Positions 46,652 to 55,021 of a DNA stretch of 64,000 nucleotides are shown here, in pieces; positions within the stretch are counted from its first letter, which is position 1; each line of letters opens with the position of its first letter. The notes below the pieces were generated by a model. That model ran no database searches, was not told the origin of the DNA, and worked only from the letters and a program-made list of their open reading frames with translations. Origin of the DNA: Clostridium_AD sp050717515. Its GTDB lineage: Bacteria; Bacillota; Clostridia; Clostridiales; Clostridiaceae. Location: NCBI RefSeq assembly GCF_050717515.1, contig NZ_JBOITL010000025.1, positions 1-64,000 of the forward strand, in the 5' to 3' direction. A program made the translations under genes and the position numbers.

Positions 46652-46894
46652 TGAATCTTGGAGTGATTATGTTGAGTGGCAGTCACAGGATAAAAAACAT
46701 TAAAGAAAATCAATCAACTTCTTAAAGATATAGATTGCAACGGATATACTGGCATTGGAAAACCCGAACCATTAAAATATGAGTTACAGGGTTTTTGGAG
46801 TAGAAAAATTGATGGTGAGAACCGTTTGGTATACCGCATTGAAGACTTCAGAAGGAGATTTTATACTCCTACTGAAGTTTTTTCTTTTTTCTGA
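46632..46894 (+). pseudogene. YoeB/RelE-type toxin, frameshifted
   Basis: The start reads MKKVCSDESWSDYVEWQSQD, the YoeB N terminus. At about 46693 one base of an A-run is missing and the frame stops. With one A added it continues as KKINQLLKDIDCNGYTGIGK, then PEPLKYELQGFWSRKI and RLVYRIED, the catalytic half of YoeB. The C terminus runs into a terminator-like hairpin (acttcagaaggag / ctcctactgaagt) and differs from YoeB. So the toxin is dead as written. Confidence 0.8.
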
Positions 46895-46961
46895 GAATAA
46901 AGATGATTTAGTGGCTACAGTAAGTATGTAGATTACCTGCAACAACTAACGGTTTTCTCAT

Positions 46962-47004
46962 AAAATAGCTTTGCATTAGTCAAAAACTAATGCAAAGCTA
47001 TTTT
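46962..47004. terminator. Strong hairpin between toxin and par remnants
   Basis: A 19-bp perfect stem (46962-46980 with 46986-47004) with a 5-base loop and A/T-runs on both flanks. Confidence 0.8.
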
Positions 47005-47056
47005 AAATTCACTATTTTAATGAAAACGCGAGGAATAAGTAAATGAAAAAAATTAT

Positions 47057-47330
47057 AAGAAAACATTTTATGATCTTATTGATAGAAGAAAACCGGCAAA
47101 AATTGAAGACTGCATTATTAATGCTAGAGAGGGTCTTCATCTGCTACCCAATAAACATATAGAAGAAATAAATGCAGAATTTCATAGAGCAGCTAGAATT
47201 GATTTATACCTCAGCGAAAAACTTAAGGGACTTGAGCAACTTGAATATGATGAAGGAGCTACCACGGAATTTTTAAAAGTATAGAGAGGTTGCTGAAAGG
47301 AATTGCCTAATCCAAAAGAACAAAATAATT
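47057..47330 (+). pseudogene. ParA-like partition ATPase remnant
   Basis: The frame reads FYDLIDRRKPAKIEDCII, then REGLHLLPNK, then RAARIDLYLSEKLKGLEQLE. This pattern is the middle of plasmid/ICE ParA proteins. The P-loop at the start is missing, and the sequence jumps to a ParA-like end (TEFLK, then YREVAER in a shifted frame). Stop at 47282 and frameshift. Identification is from pattern only. Confidence 0.5.
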
Positions 47331-47406
47331 TTGAAAAATTAAAAATTGAAATGCTTGTGAAAAAAAGGCAAGCAGAAGAAAATAGCAATACTAAAAAAAC
47401 GAAGAA

Positions 47407-47538
47407 GATAAACTAATTAGAGCAACTTATTATCTTCGGGAAAGTCAGAATAAAAATCTTAATAAATTAGATAAAATGACTGGTAAAGGGAAAAATGATA
47501 TTTCGTACGTTAAGGAAAATAAGATTCCGAAAATGTAA
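47407..47538 (+). pseudogene. Ribbon-helix-helix protein remnant
   Basis: Reads DKLIRATYYLRESQNKNLNK, then LDKMTGKGKNDI and IPKM, stop. The I-R-A-T-Y-Y-L start and L-D-K-x-T-G-K-G-K motif resemble RHH partners of ParA. There is no start codon. The bases between (47322-47415) encode a Lys-rich run that belongs to one of these two genes. Confidence 0.4.
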
Positions 47539-47697
47539 ATGCTTTACTTATTAAGACTGTAAATCAGATTGTGTTTATATTCAATTTAAGGTAACAATGG
47601 TATAATCAAATAAATATTTTATGTAACAACAGTAAAATAATGTTTACTTGTAATGAAATTAGAATTATTTATTGTAATATTTAAGGGGGCTTATTAA

Positions 47698-48234
47698 ATG
47701 AAAAATATGATATTAGAAAATGGAAAATCAGTTGTTATTAGAGAAGCAAGAGGTTCTGACGCAATTAAACTTTTAGAACATGTGAATACAATCAGTAATG
47801 AAACGGATTTTTTAACATTTGGATAAGGAGAATTTATAATGAGCGTTGAAGAGGAAGAAAAACATCTTGAAAATACATTGAGACAAAACAACGCTATATT
47901 TATAATTGCTGAAATTGATGAGAAGATAGTTGGATGTTTAAACTTCATGGCAGGTTCAAGACCAAGAGTAGCACACACTGGAGAATTTGGTGTAAGTGTT
48001 TTAAAAGAATATTGGGGAAATGGAATTGGAGCGGAACTAATAAAACAATTAATTAACTGGTGTAAACAGTCAGGGTCAATAAGAAAAATAAACTTGATAG
48101 TTAGAGATGATAATTTTTCAGCAATCCATGTATATAAAAAATTAGGATTTACACAAGAGGGGATAATAACTAGAAATTTACAGATTAACGATAGATTCTA
48201 TGATGCTTTATTTATGGCGTACACAATTAACTAA
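47698..48234 (+). pseudogene. GNAT acetyltransferase split by an in-frame stop
   Basis: The frame opens MKNMILENGKSVVIREARGS and reaches TDFLTFG, where TAA at 47824 interrupts it. The same frame continues GEFIMSVEEEEKHLENTL and the acetyl-CoA motif VLKEYWGNGIGAELI, ending in NDRFYDALFMAYTIN. The TAA forms part of taaggag, a ribosome site 8 bases before the ATG at 47839. A 131-residue fragment, with most of the fold but no first strand, can therefore be made by reinitiation. Whether either product works is unknown. Confidence 0.8.
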
Positions 48235-48318
48235 TATGATTTAGAAAATTATTTTTATAATATGGTGTCACTATTGTAAATAATTGCGGAGTAAAGATTA
48301 TTTAACGGAGGTATTAAG

Positions 48319-48510
48319 ATGGAAAAATATAAAGATTTATTTACTAAGAAATTTTTGTTTGTTTTAGCATGCTTTGCCGTAATAATTGATTTATCTGCCT
48401 TGATTTATGTTATTTATGCACATGATTTAAGAGTAGTAATTGTGGTAATGCTTGTAGCATTACCATCTGCTGGTTCAATTTATAGAGGATTAACTGGTTT
48501 AAAAAAGTAA
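48319..48510 (+). CDS. Small membrane protein, unknown
   Basis: A 63-residue protein with two hydrophobic helices (FLFVLACFAVIIDLSALIYVIY and VVIVVMLVALPSAG) and a basic end. A strong acggaggt site is 8 bases before the ATG. No family recognised. It is alone. Confidence 0.6.
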   Translation: MEKYKDLFTKKFLFVLACFAVIIDLSALIYVIYAHDLRVVIVVMLVALPSAGSIYRGLTGLKK

Positions 48511-48778
48511 ATACAAAATATAACATAACATTGGTATGTTATATCCTTGCAAGAAACTTGATTCACATCTTTCCTAAAATGCGTCGGACTCGTAAAAAAC
48601 TACGGTTCTAACGATTAGTTATATAATTTTACACTCCGCCGGCAGTAAGCTTGCCTCATCCGACACTAAAGTTATAGACGAAGCTTATTATTTCTTTTCA
48701 AGTGTCTAAGGGGTAGTGCTTGGAAATTTATACTTTGTAGTCACCATCCCTAATAGATAATAAAAGGAGCTAATATCA
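48511..48778. other. Intergenic region of unusual composition
   Basis: The stretch at about 48580-48670 is clearly richer in G+C than its surroundings (for example ctccgccggcagtaagcttg) and has short inverted pairs (gtcgga/tccgac, gacact/agtgtc). No reading frame or known RNA is evident. It may be a decayed insertion. Confidence 0.35.
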
Positions 48779-49399
48779 ATGAAAAAGCATTACATATTAA
48801 TTGTCATACCTATAATTATTTCAACTATAGTAATTTTTAATGGCTGCAGGAATAGTGAAGTAAGCAACGATAAGCAAAGTACAAGTAAACATACTGAGAA
48901 AATAAGTGAGACTTATAAAAGTATCTATGATGATGAAGAGCACATAGCTAATAATTGTGGAGGAGCCTATTATTCAACATATGCGGGCAATATAAAGAAT
49001 AAGGAGATTGTTAGTTTGGAAGTTGAGGGGTATTATGGAGCAGTAAATTATTGGATTTTAGATGCAAAGGAAGCTGGCAAGATAACTTTAAATTATAATT
49101 TGGAATTTGGTAAAGAAGGAAAGTATAAGCTACTTTTATGTACTCCGGATAAAAAGCTTATAACAATATTTGAGCATACTTCAGGTAAGGGTAATGAAAA
49201 GAATGAGACAACAATAGATATAGCAAAAGGGGTAAACAGAGTAGTAGCTATTGGAAATAATGCTAGTGCAAAGGTATATGTATCAATTAAAACACAAGGA
49301 AATATAGAGACTAAAAATTCTACAAGTAATGACCAATTATTAGGGGGATTTGCCAGGGCGCTTTGCCTGAGCGTGCTAATGAAATTTTTGATTTTTTAA
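48779..49399 (+). CDS. Lipoprotein of unknown function
   Basis: A 206-residue protein with a signal and lipobox (VIFNGC). The mature part has a beta-rich domain (ISLEVEGYYGAVNYWILDAKEAGKITLNY) that resembles no family I can name. The last 18 residues (GFARALCLSVLMKFLIF) are suspiciously hydrophobic. The next frame continues as LPERANEIFDFL, so a late frameshift is possible. An aaaaggagc site precedes the ATG. Confidence 0.65.
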   Translation: MKKHYILIVIPIIISTIVIFNGCRNSEVSNDKQSTSKHTEKISETYKSIYDDEEHIANNCGGAYYSTYAGNIKNKEIVSLEVEGYYGAVNYWILDAKEAGKITLNYNLEFGKEGKYKLLLCTPDKKLITIFEHTSGKGNEKNETTIDIAKGVNRVVAIGNNASAKVYVSIKTQGNIETKNSTSNDQLLGGFARALCLSVLMKFLIF

Positions 49400-49413
49400 C
49401 AGGAGGAATAAAT

Positions 49414-50442
49414 ATGAATAAGATAATAAACATATGTTTTTCACAAAGTGCAGGAGCAACTTTAGAACAGGCTGTAAGTACCAACGAACTTCAGGATAAT
49501 AAAAAGGTTATAGTTCTTTTTGATAACCTTTCACAGGGAACTATAAAGGGTGGAGTAAATATTGAGCAAAGAATTAATTGGTATAATATTCTTGAGAGAG
49601 CGGATCCATTAAATTTATTTACTGATTCCGATATAGAGGAGTTAAAAGAAAATTATAATGCATTTCACGATGGAATTTCTAAGCTGGATAGCGGTGATAC
49701 TTTATACCTCTGGTATGGATCTAGCCAAGAGTTCTGTGGAATGCTATATACCTTAGAATTTTTAAAAGGTAGGAAGCTAAATATATATATAATAGATGTA
49801 AAAGATACAGTTATTAAACATGAAGAGGATGTATTCCAAGCTAAGGATATGGGAGAAATCATACCAGAAAACATAGAAAAATATGCTGCTGCAAAAAGAA
49901 AGCTGGATTCAAATGAATATAAACAATTTTTTGATGATTGGGAATCATTAAAAAAGGATGATTCTATATTACGTGTTCTTAAAGATGGAAAAGTGAAAAG
50001 TGTAAATGAAAATTATTTTGATATAGATATACTAAAATATACACCAAAAGAATTTAGAAATTCTATGAGAACTTTAGGTAATGTGGTAGGTAAAAGTGAA
50101 GATAGAATTTCGGATGAGTATATATTTTGGAGAATAAAAGAACTGATTAAATCAGGAAAAATAGAATACAACGGCAAGTTTGGATTCATGGGAATGGAAA
50201 TAAAAATAACAAAAGAAGGATTGAAATATCTTAGTACTGACAAAGATGCAATGAAGATTTGGGAAGAGGATAGAGAAGAGTCAAAGCAGGAACAAGAGAT
50301 GAAAGATAAATATAGAGAAAAAGGTAGAATGAAAGAAAAAATAGATATAGCGAAAAAATTAAAGGATGTATTAGATATGGAGACTATAGCGGATAAAACA
50401 GGATTAAGCATAGAGCAAGTTAAAAATATAGAGAAAAATTAA
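49414..50442 (+). CDS. DUF1835/DUF3658-type protein with HTH-like tail, copy 1
   Basis: A 342-residue protein. The N-terminal part (MNKIINICFSQSAGATLEQA) and DTLYLWYGSSQEFCGMLY match DUF1835. The middle (YFDIDILKYTPKEF, RISDEYIFWRIKELI) matches DUF3658, a winged-helix-like domain. The last 45 residues (KGRMKEKIDIAKKLKDVLD, then IADKTGLSIEQVKN) look like the helical tail that ends many Rpn/PD-(D/E)XK transposase proteins. The ATG at 49414 follows caggagg. A tandem paralogue follows. Function unknown. Confidence 0.78.
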   Translation: MNKIINICFSQSAGATLEQAVSTNELQDNKKVIVLFDNLSQGTIKGGVNIEQRINWYNILERADPLNLFTDSDIEELKENYNAFHDGISKLDSGDTLYLWYGSSQEFCGMLYTLEFLKGRKLNIYIIDVKDTVIKHEEDVFQAKDMGEIIPENIEKYAAAKRKLDSNEYKQFFDDWESLKKDDSILRVLKDGKVKSVNENYFDIDILKYTPKEFRNSMRTLGNVVGKSEDRISDEYIFWRIKELIKSGKIEYNGKFGFMGMEIKITKEGLKYLSTDKDAMKIWEEDREESKQEQEMKDKYREKGRMKEKIDIAKKLKDVLDMETIADKTGLSIEQVKNIEKN

Positions 50443-50520
50443 TGTAAGAAATGATTAGATTTAAGATATTATGTTATTTTTCTAGGTATTATTGGTGTGC
50501 GAACTTGAAAGGAGTATGAA

Positions 50521-51549
50521 ATGAATAATATAGTTAATATATGTTTTTCAGAAGGTGCAGGAGGAAAATTTAGAGTTGCTATTAGGATGAGTGAACTGGA
50601 TGCCCAGCAAAAGGTTATAGTTCTTTCAGATGATCTTTCACATGGACCTATAAAGGTTGGACTGAACATTGCAGAAAGAATTAATTGGGGGAGTATCGTT
50701 GATGAAGGGGAGTATTTTGCGAGTTATGGTGCAGAGGACTTAAAGGAAAATTATAATATATTTTACAATGAAATTTCTAAAATAGATGACAAGGATACTT
50801 TATACTTATGGTACGGTTCCAGTCAAGAGTTCTGTGGAATGTTATATGCCTTAGAACTTTTAAAGGATAGGAATTTAAATATATATTTAATAAATGCAAC
50901 AGATACAGTAGTAAAAGATAAAGACAATGTGTATTTAGCTAGAGATACTGGAGATATTGTACCCCAATATATAGAAAAATATACCAGTGTAAAGCAAAAA
51001 CTGAACTCAAATAAATATAAACAACTTCTTGATACATGGGAATTATTAAAAAATGATAACTGTATATTGCGTGTTTTCAAAAATGAACAAATAAAAAGTG
51101 TAGATGAAAATTACTTTGATATAGATGTATTAAAATACACCCCAAAAGAATTCAGAAACTCAGCTGAAATTGTGAGGTCTATAATGGAAAACAGTGATGT
51201 AGAAATTTCCTTTGATTATATATTATGGAGAGTAAGAAAATTAGTTAAGTTAGGAAAAATTGATTACACATGCTCTGAGGCATGCCAGGGTAAATTTGAG
51301 AGCATGGAAATAGAAATAAAGATAACAGAGGAAGGATTAAAGATTCTAAGTACCAATCAAAAGGCTATGAGTGTTTGGAAAAACAATAAAAAATCTTTAA
51401 ATGAAGAAGAATATATGATAAATGAATATATAAAAGAAGGCAGGTTAGAAGAGAAAATAAGTATAGCTAAAAAGTTAAAGGATGTATTAGATTCAAAAAT
51501 CATAGCAGATAAAACAGGATTAACTATAAGACAAGTTAAAAATTTATGA
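50521..51549 (+). CDS. DUF1835/DUF3658-type protein with HTH-like tail, copy 2
   Basis: A 342-residue paralogue of the preceding gene with the same domain order: MNNIVNICFSEGAGGKFRVA, DTLYLWYGSSQEFCGMLY, YFDIDVLKYTPKEF and the tail EEKISIAKKLKDVLD. It carries a 5-residue Cys-containing insertion (CSEACQG) absent from copy 1. A gaaaggag site precedes the ATG. The pair clearly arose by tandem duplication and then diverged. Confidence 0.78.
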   Translation: MNNIVNICFSEGAGGKFRVAIRMSELDAQQKVIVLSDDLSHGPIKVGLNIAERINWGSIVDEGEYFASYGAEDLKENYNIFYNEISKIDDKDTLYLWYGSSQEFCGMLYALELLKDRNLNIYLINATDTVVKDKDNVYLARDTGDIVPQYIEKYTSVKQKLNSNKYKQLLDTWELLKNDNCILRVFKNEQIKSVDENYFDIDVLKYTPKEFRNSAEIVRSIMENSDVEISFDYILWRVRKLVKLGKIDYTCSEACQGKFESMEIEIKITEEGLKILSTNQKAMSVWKNNKKSLNEEEYMINEYIKEGRLEEKISIAKKLKDVLDSKIIADKTGLTIRQVKNL

Positions 51550-51660
51550 TTAAGCAAGATATTTTTAGTAGTTAAGTTACAACTGTAAAAAAACGCAGAA
51601 ATTATTTATATCTTGCTTATTTTAATTTCCACTTCAATCGTACTACGTGGAGGTGTTCTA

Positions 51661-52587
51661 ATGAAAATTGATCGTTTACTAGGAATAACAATACATCTGC
51701 TTAATCGAGATAAAGTATGTGCCCGTACATTGGCAGAAAGATTCGAAGTATCACAAAGAACTATTCAGCGGGACATTGAATCACTAAATTTAGCGGGGAT
51801 ACCAGTTTCATCAAGTGCTGGCACAAATGGCGGTTACGAAATTATCGATAGCTTTAAACTCAATAAATCAATAACTAATACTGAGGATTATTTATTCATT
51901 GTAACAGCTTTAAAAGGATTATGTTCGGCTTATAACAATCAGAAATTAGAAGCAACTATAGATAAAGTATTACTGACATCTTTTCATAGTACTGATCTGA
52001 AACAGAAAATATTTCTTGATTTTAATGTCCTACGAGAGGGAAATAATACTGATAAATATCTAAAATTTTTAGAAAATTCAATTGCTGAAGAAAAGTCAAT
52101 ATGTTTTGATTATACTAATGCTGACAGTGCTATCACTCACAGATTAATCGAACCGCTGGCGATTACTTACAAATGGTATTCATGGTACCTGCTTGGCTAT
52201 TGCACGAATAGGTGTGATTATTGTTTATTCAAACTCAGCAGAATTGAGAATTTAGAAAAGACACAAAAAAACTTTACTAAGGCGCATAAGTCGCCTGATA
52301 TTTTACTTCTTAATCAGGAGAAACAAGATAACAGACAGTATTATGATATTAAACTTTTGTGCAAGAAAAAAGTTAAAATACAAGTATTAGAATATCTTAA
52401 AGGAAAAATAATAAATGAGTATGATAACGGAGATTTTTTATTAGCGATCCATGTACCTAAAAATGAAAGAATGTGGTTTTCAGTGCTTTTAGGATTTGGT
52501 AATAATATTACAGTTATAGAACCTGATGAGTTAAAAAATAGCTTGAAAGAAAAAGCAATAGAAATTTTAAAGTTGTACCATGAATAG
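51661..52587 (+). CDS. YafY/WYL-domain transcriptional regulator
   Basis: A 308-residue regulator. N-terminal DeoR/HTH_11 helix-turn-helix (MKIDRLLGITIHLLNRDKV, then SQRTIQRDIESLNLAGIPV) and WYL domain (about 140-230, with WYSWYLLGYC). WYL domains bind nucleic acids or ligands and often regulate defence or stress genes. The ATG at 51661 follows gtggaggtg. It lies upstream of a DUF3795-GNAT gene and may control it. Confidence 0.9.
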   Translation: MKIDRLLGITIHLLNRDKVCARTLAERFEVSQRTIQRDIESLNLAGIPVSSSAGTNGGYEIIDSFKLNKSITNTEDYLFIVTALKGLCSAYNNQKLEATIDKVLLTSFHSTDLKQKIFLDFNVLREGNNTDKYLKFLENSIAEEKSICFDYTNADSAITHRLIEPLAITYKWYSWYLLGYCTNRCDYCLFKLSRIENLEKTQKNFTKAHKSPDILLLNQEKQDNRQYYDIKLLCKKKVKIQVLEYLKGKIINEYDNGDFLLAIHVPKNERMWFSVLLGFGNNITVIEPDELKNSLKEKAIEILKLYHE

Positions 52588-52646
52588 CGACATACAGCTG
52601 TCATAGATCATCCTGTATAATAAAAGCAAAAACAGGAGGTTTTAGG

Positions 52647-53588
52647 GTGAATTTTTATGAAGAAAAAGGAATTGGATGTTGTGGCTTAGCATGTGTTTTA
52701 TGCAGTGAGGAAGATTGTTTAGGGTGTCACAAAGATGGTTGTAGCAACAAAGGATCATGTAATATTTGTAAGTGTTGCAAAAGTAAAGACATGAATGGAT
52801 GCTTTGAGTGTTCTGAATTTCCCTGCGATGAAAAAATGATGCAAAATATTCGTATTCGTGCTTTTAATCGCTTTGCTAAAGAAAAAGGGGTAGAGAAATT
52901 AGTAAAATGTCTAAAAATAAATTATAATAATGGAATTACATATCACGTTTCCAATGGCTTAAAAGGAGATTATGACAGCCTTGATTCTGAAGAGGAGATA
53001 ATAAAGATTATAGAATATGGAAAAAGAAATAATCCTTTTATAAAGTGTCCAGTATATGAAACTGATAACTTAATATTTACAAAAGTTAAGGATGAAGACG
53101 CAATAGAACTATTTAAGTGTTATTCAGACCCAATTACTAGGAGCCATATTAACAATGACAATTGCGGTGGTGAATGGGATACCCATAATATTGATGTTGT
53201 AAAAAAAGGTATTATTGGATGGAAAGAAGAATTTGATGCAAAATTTTATATTAGATGGAGTGTAACACATAAACATACAAATACTATAATTGGTACTATA
53301 GAAATAGCACCTGTTCCTAATACAACAAGATTTCTAGATGGTGTTTGTCGAATTGGCATCCTTAGGATTGATATTCTATCATCTTTTGAAGATGAAGAGG
53401 TATTCTCTGAAATCTTAAAAATGGCAAAAGATAATTTTTATACAGATTTCGATATTGAAAATATTATAATTAAAGCCACCAAAGATGATACACAAAGGAC
53501 CCTAGCCTTGGAAAATAATAGGTTTGAGAAGTGCGGAAATAATAGTATTGTGCCCTATAATGATTATTATTTAAAAAGAAAGTGGTGA
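52647..53588 (+). CDS. DUF3795-like Cys-rich domain fused to a RimJ-type GNAT
   Basis: A 313-residue protein. The first 80 residues contain 14 Cys (GCCGLACVLCSEEDCLGC, then CKCCKSKDMNGCFECSEFPC), typical of DUF3795 and likely metal-binding. Residues about 125-313 form a RimJ/RimL-like GNAT domain (FTKVKDEDAIELFKCY, TIIGTIEI, RFEKCG). The fusion is unusual. GTG start at 52647 after acaggagg. Stop overlaps the next gene by 7 bases. Confidence 0.82.
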   Translation: MNFYEEKGIGCCGLACVLCSEEDCLGCHKDGCSNKGSCNICKCCKSKDMNGCFECSEFPCDEKMMQNIRIRAFNRFAKEKGVEKLVKCLKINYNNGITYHVSNGLKGDYDSLDSEEEIIKIIEYGKRNNPFIKCPVYETDNLIFTKVKDEDAIELFKCYSDPITRSHINNDNCGGEWDTHNIDVVKKGIIGWKEEFDAKFYIRWSVTHKHTNTIIGTIEIAPVPNTTRFLDGVCRIGILRIDILSSFEDEEVFSEILKMAKDNFYTDFDIENIIIKATKDDTQRTLALENNRFEKCGNNSIVPYNDYYLKRKW

Positions 53589-54766
53589 TTATTATTTCAC
53601 CAAACAATTATGAAAAACAACAAATATGTAATTATTTAGTTAGATATCAACATTTATGTGATGATTCAATACTTCAAGTCAAAGATAGTATTGTAGAATA
53701 TATTCGTAAGGTTGGGTGTATTCAGTATGACCCTCTAAATGTGGTAGGTCGAAATCCTGATTTGGTATTACAATCTCGATGTAGCTGTTATCAAAAGGGT
53801 GATATTGAAAAATATCTTTATTCTGATAGGGTTCTGTTTGATGTGTGGGACAAAAATATGTCCATATGCGCTGTAAGCGATTGGCCATATTTTGAAAGAT
53901 ATAGGAAAAGCTATTTGAATTGGTGTAATGAGCACAAAGATACCATTTACAAAATAACTGAGTATTTGCAAGTGAATGATTTTGCATGTTCCTCAGATTT
54001 TGCCTTTGATGAAAAAGTAGGTTGGCATTATGGACCACAGAGACTTGCAAAGGCAGCCTTAGAGTGCATGTGTTACGCCGGAATTGCTGTTGTTCACCAT
54101 AAAAAAGGTACAAGAAGATATTATTGTCTATCTGACACGTACATATTAGAAAAGTATTTTACAATGCAGGAACGTTACACTACAGAGGAAGAATATTTTA
54201 AGTGGGTTGTACTCCGTAGAATTAATAGTATTGGTGTATTATGGAATAGACAGAGCGATGCTTGGCTTGGTATAAATGGACTAAAAAGTGAAGAGCGTAA
54301 TAGAACATTTAATGCTTTACTCAATGATGGAAAAATTTCTAAAATAACTGTGGTTGGCATGAAACAAGATCTATACATTGCGACTGAAAATCTGGAACTG
54401 TTGCAAGCTTCAATAAAGAATCCTATTAAAAGTAGTTACGCTAGAATACTTGCCCCACTGGACAATTTACTTTGGGATAGGAAATTAATTGCTGAGTTGT
54501 TTGACTTTGAATACAAATGGGAAGTATACACTCCTATTGTAGAACGAAAGTATGGTTATTATGTTTTACCCATACTTTGTGATAATAAATTAATTGCTAG
54601 GATTGAAATGGAAACAGATAAGAAAAGCAAAACACTGATTGTTAAAAATTTTTGGGCTCAAGATGAAATGGATATTTCAGAGTATAGAAATAATATAATT
54701 TCTGGAATAAATAGATTTAAAGAATATAACCTTTGTGACAAAGTAAAAATTTGCTGTAGTATTTAA
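53582..54766 (+). CDS. Winged-helix DNA glycosylase-like protein (YcaQ family)
   Basis: A 394-residue protein of the HTH_42/YcaQ family. In E. coli the relative YcaQ unhooks interstrand crosslinks. Features seen are GCIQYDPLNVVGRNPDLVL near residue 40, YLYSDRVLFDVWDKN, and LAPLDNLLWDRKL near the C terminus. Its start GTG (53582 or 53585) overlaps the previous gene, so expression is coupled. A 36-base near-copy of the segment encoding DNKLIARIEMET occurs at 46182. A DNA-repair role is inferred from family. Confidence 0.85.
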   Translation: MVIIISPNNYEKQQICNYLVRYQHLCDDSILQVKDSIVEYIRKVGCIQYDPLNVVGRNPDLVLQSRCSCYQKGDIEKYLYSDRVLFDVWDKNMSICAVSDWPYFERYRKSYLNWCNEHKDTIYKITEYLQVNDFACSSDFAFDEKVGWHYGPQRLAKAALECMCYAGIAVVHHKKGTRRYYCLSDTYILEKYFTMQERYTTEEEYFKWVVLRRINSIGVLWNRQSDAWLGINGLKSEERNRTFNALLNDGKISKITVVGMKQDLYIATENLELLQASIKNPIKSSYARILAPLDNLLWDRKLIAELFDFEYKWEVYTPIVERKYGYYVLPILCDNKLIARIEMETDKKSKTLIVKNFWAQDEMDISEYRNNIISGINRFKEYNLCDKVKICCSI

Positions 54767-54790
54767 AAATGATTAAAGGAAACTATGTAA

Positions 54791-54979
54791 ACGAATGAAA
54801 TAATTAGAAATGAAGTAAGTGAGGAAATAGCCTATTCCGGTTACGTTGAAGCCTGTGATTTTATATTCTTAAGTTTCTGCGTATGAAATGTAGGCCAGTC
54901 AATAGAAAATCAGATTGATGGTGCTCTCGATAATATGAGTGCAGGATTAGAAAAGGTGAATCTTAACCTTGAAAATTGA
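54791..54979 (+). pseudogene. RidA/YjgF-family gene, nonsense-mutated and truncated
   Basis: Reads NEVSEEIAYSGYVEACDFIF and LSFCV, then TGA (54884) where GGA would restore Gly. It continues NVGQSIENQIDGALDNMSAG, then LEKVNLNLEN and a TGA. These are the first two thirds of a RidA protein (enamine/imine deaminase), with the Q-I-x-x-A-L-x-N-M signature. No start codon. The catalytic Arg region is missing. Confidence 0.7.
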
Positions 54980-55021
54980 AATGCTTGCGAAGAAACTATT
55001 AAATATTAGGGAGGGCTTATT

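Noticed and set aside
48779..49420. A late frameshift fusing the lipoprotein to the DUF1835 gene
   Set aside because: The alternative frame has no stop before the DUF1835 ATG and the DUF1835 gene has its own good ribosome site. I kept separate genes and note only that the lipoprotein end is odd.
53679..54113. A 144-codon minus-strand frame in the YcaQ-like gene
   Set aside because: It has no ribosome site and no recognisable domain. The plus-strand frame is a clear family match.
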